Shown here: positions 48,908 to 51,861 of the stretch, in pieces | Layout: the number at the start of each line of letters is the position of its first letter | Numbering within the stretch: position 1 is the first letter of the stretch | Source: Nonomuraea basaltis | Lineage (GTDB): Bacteria; Actinomycetota; Actinomycetes; Streptosporangiales; Streptosporangiaceae | Reading direction: 5' to 3' | NCBI RefSeq assembly: GCF_005893125.1 | Contig: NZ_VCJS01000080.1 | Location: 1 to 51,861 of the forward strand | Length of the DNA: 51,861 nucleotides | Position numbers and translations under genes: made by a program | The notes under the pieces: generated by a model | Database searches by the model: none | The model's input: only the letters and a program-made list of their open reading frames with translations | What the model was told of the DNA's origin: nothing

Positions 48908-49807
48908 TCAGGGTCGCACCCTTCCGCGCCATCCCTGAACAGGAAGCTCGAACTTGGCGACCAGCCTGTCGGTGAACGGCGCGCCGGTGCTCTCCACGCC
49001 GTGCAACCGCGCCAGGCGTACGGGCTCGGCACCCCTGCGCACCTCCACCCGCGAGCCCGACGGAAGCTCGAAACGACGCCGCCCGTCGCACCACAGGACG
49101 CCGCCCGGGGTGTCGGGCAGGATCTCGACGGCCAGCGTGGAGCGCGGTGAGACCACCAGCGGCTTGGCGAACAGCGCGTGCGCGCTGATGGGAACCATGA
49201 GCAGCGCCTCCACCTCCGGCCACACCACCGGCCCGCCCGCCGAGAAGGCATAGGCCGTCGAGCCCGTCGGAGTGGCGCAGATCACGCCGTCGCAGCCCCA
49301 GCGCGACAGCGGCCGGCCGTCGATCTCGGCGACCAGTTCCAGCATGCGCTCCTGCTTCTCGACGGTGGCCTCGTTGAGCGCCCAGGTGTCGGCCAGCACC
49401 CGGCCGTTCAGCCGGACGAGAACATCGATCGTCATGCGCTCCTCGACGTCGTAGCGGCCCGCGACGACGTTGTCGACCGCCGCGGCCAGGTCGGCCACCT
49501 CGGCCTCGGCCAGGAACCCGACATGCCCGAGGTTGACGCCCAGCAGCGGCGTGCCGGCGGGCCTGGCCAGCTCGGCCCCGCGCAGCAGCGAACCGTCGCC
49601 GCCGAGCACCATCATGACCTCGGCGTCCTTGGCCGCGCCCGGGTCGCCGGTCACCACCTCCGCCCCGGCGCAGGCGATCTCTCCGGCCTCGGTGTCGAGC
49701 ACCCTGACGGTGATGCCGGCGTCGACCAGCCGGCTGATGACCAGGCGGGCGCTCTCGACAGCGGCCTCCCGCCCGGTGTGTACGGCGACCAGGACGGTCC
49801 GTTTCAT
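48908..49807 (-). CDS. nadK: NAD kinase
   Basis: A 299-residue ATP/polyphosphate-dependent NAD kinase making NADP. Motifs: 'MMVLGGDGSLLRGAELARPA' (GGDG, about 65-84), 'GVNLGHVGFLAEAEV' (about 89-103), 'ALNEATVEKQERMLELVAEI' (about 142-161) and 'CATPTGSTAYAFSAGGPVVW' (about 173-192). The ATG 49807 overlaps the tlyA TGA (ATGA), so translation is coupled. Confidence 0.96.
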   Translation of the reverse strand: MKRTVLVAVHTGREAAVESARLVISRLVDAGITVRVLDTEAGEIACAGAEVVTGDPGAAKDAEVMMVLGGDGSLLRGAELARPAGTPLLGVNLGHVGFLAEAEVADLAAAVDNVVAGRYDVEERMTIDVLVRLNGRVLADTWALNEATVEKQERMLELVAEIDGRPLSRWGCDGVICATPTGSTAYAFSAGGPVVWPEVEALLMVPISAHALFAKPLVVSPRSTLAVEILPDTPGGVLWCDGRRRFELPSGSRVEVRRGAEPVRLARLHGVESTGAPFTDRLVAKFELPVQGWRGRVRP

Positions 49808-50616
49808 TGCGGCCCTTCCGCGACGGCACGCTGGATCTCGGCTTCGAGGTCGGCGACCGGGGGCTCGCCTTCTCCCTTGCCCAGCCAGAGCAGATATTCC
49901 ACATTTCCGGACGGTCCAGGCAACGGGCTGGCGGTCACCCCGCGTACGGTCAGCCCCAGGCCCTGCGCCTTGGCTGCGGCCTCGTGGACCGAGCGTGCCC
50001 GCAGCCCGGGATCGCGTACGACGCCGCCCGCGCCGACGAGGTCCTTGCCCACCTCGAACTGCGGCTTGACCAGCATCACGAAATCGGCTCGCGGCGCGGC
50101 GACGGCGGCCAGGGCGGGCAGCACGAGCCTCAGCGAGATGAACGACAGGTCGCCCACGATCAGTGTGGGCGGCTCGCCGACCATGTCGGGGGTCAGGTCG
50201 CGGACGTTGACCCGCTCCATCACCGTCACCCGCTCGTCGGTGCGCAGTGACCAGGCCAGCTGGCCGTAGCCGACGTCGACGGCGAGCACGTGGGCGGCGC
50301 CGCGGCGCAGCAGCACGTCGGTGAACCCGCCCGTGGAGGCCCCCGCGTCGAGGCAGCGGCGGCCCTCGACGGTCAGGTTTCCGAACGTGTCGAGCGCGCC
50401 GAGCAATTTGTGCGCTCCACGCGAAACGTAGTCGGGGCCGTCCTCGGGGACGGCCACGACGATGGCGGAGGCGGTGTCGACCTGGGTGGCGGGCTTGCGG
50501 GCGGTCTGCCCGCCGACGGTGACCCGGCCCGCGTCGATGAGCTGGGCCGCCTGCTCGCGCGACCTCGCCAGGCCCCGGCGCACCAGCTCGCTGTCCAGGC
50601 GGATCCTCCGGCTCAC
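49804..50616 (-). CDS. tlyA: TlyA 2'-O-methyltransferase (16S/23S rRNA)
   Basis: A 270-residue two-domain protein. An S4 RNA-binding domain ('RRIRLDSELVRRGLARSREQ' to 'TVGGQTARKPATQV', about 3-46) precedes an FtsJ-type methyltransferase: 'RCLDAGASTGGFTDVLLRRG' (SAM motif, about 87-106), 'VGDLSFISLRLVLPALAAVA' (about 153-172) and 'VKPQFEVGKD' (about 182). TlyA methylates rRNA cytidines and is required for capreomycin/viomycin susceptibility in mycobacteria. GTG 50616 overlaps the stop of the small ORF upstream (GTGA). Confidence 0.95.
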   Translation of the reverse strand: MSRRIRLDSELVRRGLARSREQAAQLIDAGRVTVGGQTARKPATQVDTASAIVVAVPEDGPDYVSRGAHKLLGALDTFGNLTVEGRRCLDAGASTGGFTDVLLRRGAAHVLAVDVGYGQLAWSLRTDERVTVMERVNVRDLTPDMVGEPPTLIVGDLSFISLRLVLPALAAVAAPRADFVMLVKPQFEVGKDLVGAGGVVRDPGLRARSVHEAAAKAQGLGLTVRGVTASPLPGPSGNVEYLLWLGKGEGEPPVADLEAEIQRAVAEGPQ

Positions 50617-50786
50617 CGGTCACCCGGAGCCGGCTCGTCCACGGCGGCCAGCGTGGCCTCGAGCTCGGAAAACGATTCGTCGAAGATCGCCACGTGGGCG
50701 CCGACCGGCAGCTCGCCCAAGCGGCCGAGCCTGGCCACGACGGCGTCGACCCGCTCGTCGCCGGTCCCCTCCGGCAGCTCACTCAT
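50613..50786 (-). CDS. 57-residue protein encoded in front of tlyA
   Basis: A short frame reads MSELPEGTGDERVDAVVARL, continues with 'GRLGELPVGAHVAIFDESFS' and ends '...LAAVDEPAPGDR'. It is acidic, likely helical, and has no membrane segment. Its TGA overlaps the tlyA GTG, and a TACGGT -10 six bases upstream of the ATG suggests a leaderless promoter for the whole tlyA-nadK-recN run. Similar short proteins sit before tlyA in other actinomycetes as I recall; the function is unknown. Confidence 0.7.
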   Translation of the reverse strand: MSELPEGTGDERVDAVVARLGRLGELPVGAHVAIFDESFSELEATLAAVDEPAPGDR

Positions 50787-50792
50787 GATTCG

Positions 50793-50798
50793 ACCGTA
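50793..50798 (-). promoter_or_regulatory. -10 of a leaderless promoter for the tlyA operon
   Basis: TACGGT (minus strand) lies six bases before ATG 50786. No ribosome site precedes that ATG, in agreement with a leaderless transcript. Confidence 0.5.
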
Positions 50799-50912
50799 AC
50801 GCCTCCCGCGAGCGCCCGGGACCTTGGCAGGCGTGTTACGCGTTGAAGGTCATACGGGGGTGCTACTGATGTGGAACGCTACGGTCCGCAAGGGGAAGAA
50901 AGGATACGCATC

Positions 50913-51260
50913 ATGGCAAGCGTCGAGGAGTGCCGGGCGGCACTGGCCAAGCTCGTCGCCCAGTTCGACGAGATCGACGAGGAGGACCGTGCCAAGCATG
51001 TGGTGGAACGCACGGTCAGCTGCCGGGTGTCCGACCTCGACGTGATCTTCTACGGCCGGCTGCACCACGGGGGACTGGACCCGTTCACGGAGCAGCCGCC
51101 GCCGGACGGCAAGCCCGCCGACGTCAAACTCACGATCGCGAGCGACGATCTGATCGCGCTGGTCGACGGGGAGCTGGACCTGGCGCGTGCGCTGCTCGGG
51201 GGCCGGGTGAAGATCGACGCGAGCTTCGGCGACCTGCTGCGCCTGCGGAGACTGATCTAG
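50913..51260 (+). CDS. SCP2 sterol-binding-domain protein
   Basis: A 115-residue single-domain protein resembling SCP2/SCP-x lipid carriers. It has 'ECRAALAKLVAQFDEIDEED' (about 6-25), 'DVIFYGRLHHGGLDPFTEQP' (about 47-66) and 'DVKLTIASDDLIALVDGELD' (about 73-92), then 'ARALLGGRVKIDASFGDLLR', the family's closing region. It probably binds a hydrophobic ligand in the cytoplasm. ATG 50913 has AAGGA about 9 bases upstream. It is divergent from the tlyA operon. A possible -35 TTGAAG and -10-like TACTGA lie in the gap. Confidence 0.85.
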   Translation: MASVEECRAALAKLVAQFDEIDEEDRAKHVVERTVSCRVSDLDVIFYGRLHHGGLDPFTEQPPPDGKPADVKLTIASDDLIALVDGELDLARALLGGRVKIDASFGDLLRLRRLI

Positions 51261-51331
51261 GGAGGCTGTTGACCGCCCCTAACTGCCTATTTATTTAATG
51301 CCATCGTTAACTATCAGGCGATGGGTGAACA

Positions 51332-51673
51332 AATGGCGGCATGCAGAAGCGCCTGCACCTGGCCTGCGGGCTGCTCCACCGGCCCGGGCCGCTGACACCC
51401 GACGAGCCGACGCTCGGCCTGGTCGTCCAGTCGCGTCACCCACATGTGGGATCACATCCCTCGCTCTGCGACGAGGGGATGACCGTGTTGCCGGCGACCA
51501 ACTACATGGACGAGGCGGACCGCCTCTGCGACCACCTGACGATCATCGACCACGGCCGCGAGGTGGTCGGCGGGACGCCCGCGGAGCCGAAGATGGCGCT
51601 CGGGGCGCCCTCGCTGGACGAGGTGTTCCCTCCGGCACACCGGGCACGCGCTGCGGGAGGAGCTGGGGTGATG
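51332..51673 (+). pseudogene. Decayed DrrA-type ABC transporter ATPase
   Basis: The frame begins inside the ABC signature region ('GGMQKRLHLACGLLHRP') after an in-frame TGA at 51326. It continues with a damaged Walker B ('LTPDEPTLGLVVQSR'), 'DEGMTVLPATNYMDEADRLC' (switch region) and 'DHGREVVGGTP', then 'GAPSLDEVF'. Around 51628 an extra C in 'ttccctccgg' shifts the frame; in the other frame the expected end 'HTGHALREELG' and a TGA are seen. Walker A and the N-terminal half are missing. Members export drugs such as anthracyclines. Confidence 0.75.
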
Positions 51674-51692
51674 GTATGGGAGGAACGCTGAT

Positions 51693-51794
51693 GTGGTCGC
51701 AGGAGGCCTGGGCGCGCTGGTGCCGGCGTCGGCCCTGCTCCTGGCCGAGGGCGTCTGGCAGTTCGCGAGACAGACCAGCGAACGGGTCGCCTGA
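51693..51794 (+). pseudogene. Remnant of the partner ABC-2 permease (C-terminal end)
   Basis: A frame 'GALVPASALLLAEGVWQFAR', then 'QTSERVA' and TGA looks like the last helix and cytosolic end of a DrrB-type permease. It is only about 33 codons long. It follows the broken ATPase by about 20 bases, the usual gene order, so most of the permease has been deleted. Confidence 0.5.
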
Positions 51795-51809
51795 CGCGGG
51801 CGCGCACTC

Positions 51810-51861
51810 CTACCCGATACGGTCCAGGACGGGCTTGACCGCGTCCTCCTCGACCCGCCCC
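51810..51861 (-). CDS. Possible C-terminal end of a gene running off the window (partial)
   Basis: A minus-strand frame enters from the right edge and ends 'GRVEEDAVKPVLDRIG' TAG at 51812-51810. It is open across the 50 bases available, with coding-like composition. The product cannot be identified. Confidence 0.35.
   Translation of the reverse strand, partial: GRVEEDAVKPVLDRIG

Noticed and set aside
46757..49150. 797-codon plus-strand frame across steA, recN and nadK
   Set aside because: It spans three well-supported minus-strand genes and their gaps, and has no recognisable domain.

Overview
This window is high-GC chromosomal DNA from an actinomycete. The combination of RbpA, WhiA, OpcA, SteA/SteB, mycothiol-type enzymes, frequent GTG/TTG starts and leaderless promoters fits a sporulating actinobacterium. 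Streptosporangiales (Nonomuraea-like) is my guess, but the sequence alone does not prove it. Almost all of the window is ordinary, densely coded core chromosome. I see no rRNA, tRNA, CRISPR array, prophage or complete insertion sequence.

Layout. 1-3230: a SanA/YdcF-like envelope protein, a PrsW-type membrane protease, a decayed CDF metal transporter fragment and heme O synthase (ctaB). 3486-11713: a pentose-phosphate/upper glycolysis operon tkt-tal-pgi-zwf-opcA-pgl. Its Pgi has lost the usual sugar-phosphate motifs, and a 24-codon ORF bridges zwf and opcA. 11817-20986: accessory genes, namely an adenosine/aminodeoxyfutalosine-type deaminase, a methyltransferase, an SDR-TetR pair with a clear operator, a coiled-coil protein, a stand-alone ClpC N-domain protein, an ACT-GNAT acetyltransferase, an FAD amine oxidase-like protein and a YtcJ-type amidohydrolase. 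21040-28900 (minus): the conserved run rapZ-yvcK-whiA, gap-pgk-tpiA-secG and rbpA. A DasR-like (dre) operator sits over the gap promoter.

29119-35728 (minus): the excision-repair genes uvrC and uvrA flank three tandem Tat/lipoprotein Rieske proteins. uvrC has a perfect, and uvrA a near-perfect, PafBC-type (LexA/RecA-independent) DNA-damage promoter. 35931-37443: an internally deleted maleylpyruvate-isomerase-family gene, a possible IS200/IS605 right-end relic and a metallo-beta-lactamase-fold hydrolase. 37731-40745 (minus): a small protein, pssA-psd (phosphatidylethanolamine synthesis) and a TerC Mn exporter preceded by a yybP-ykoY manganese riboswitch with a mutually exclusive Shine-Dalgarno-sequestering hairpin.

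40770-50786 (minus): an envelope/division and DNA-repair run read as small ORF-tlyA-nadK-recN-steA-steB-MraY-like transferase-murJ-glycosyltransferase. Many junctions in it are 4-base GTGA/ATGA overlaps. 50913 to the end: an SCP2-domain protein, then decayed DrrAB-type ABC transporter remnants and the possible tail of a minus-strand gene.

The most rewarding points are regulatory: the PafBC promoters, the dre site, the Mn riboswitch, and clear palindromes at the add/methyltransferase and SDR promoters. Four protein-level oddities stand beside them: the degenerate Pgi, the stand-alone Clp N-domain, the Rieske triplet, and the MraY-like enzyme inside the SteAB/MurJ cluster.
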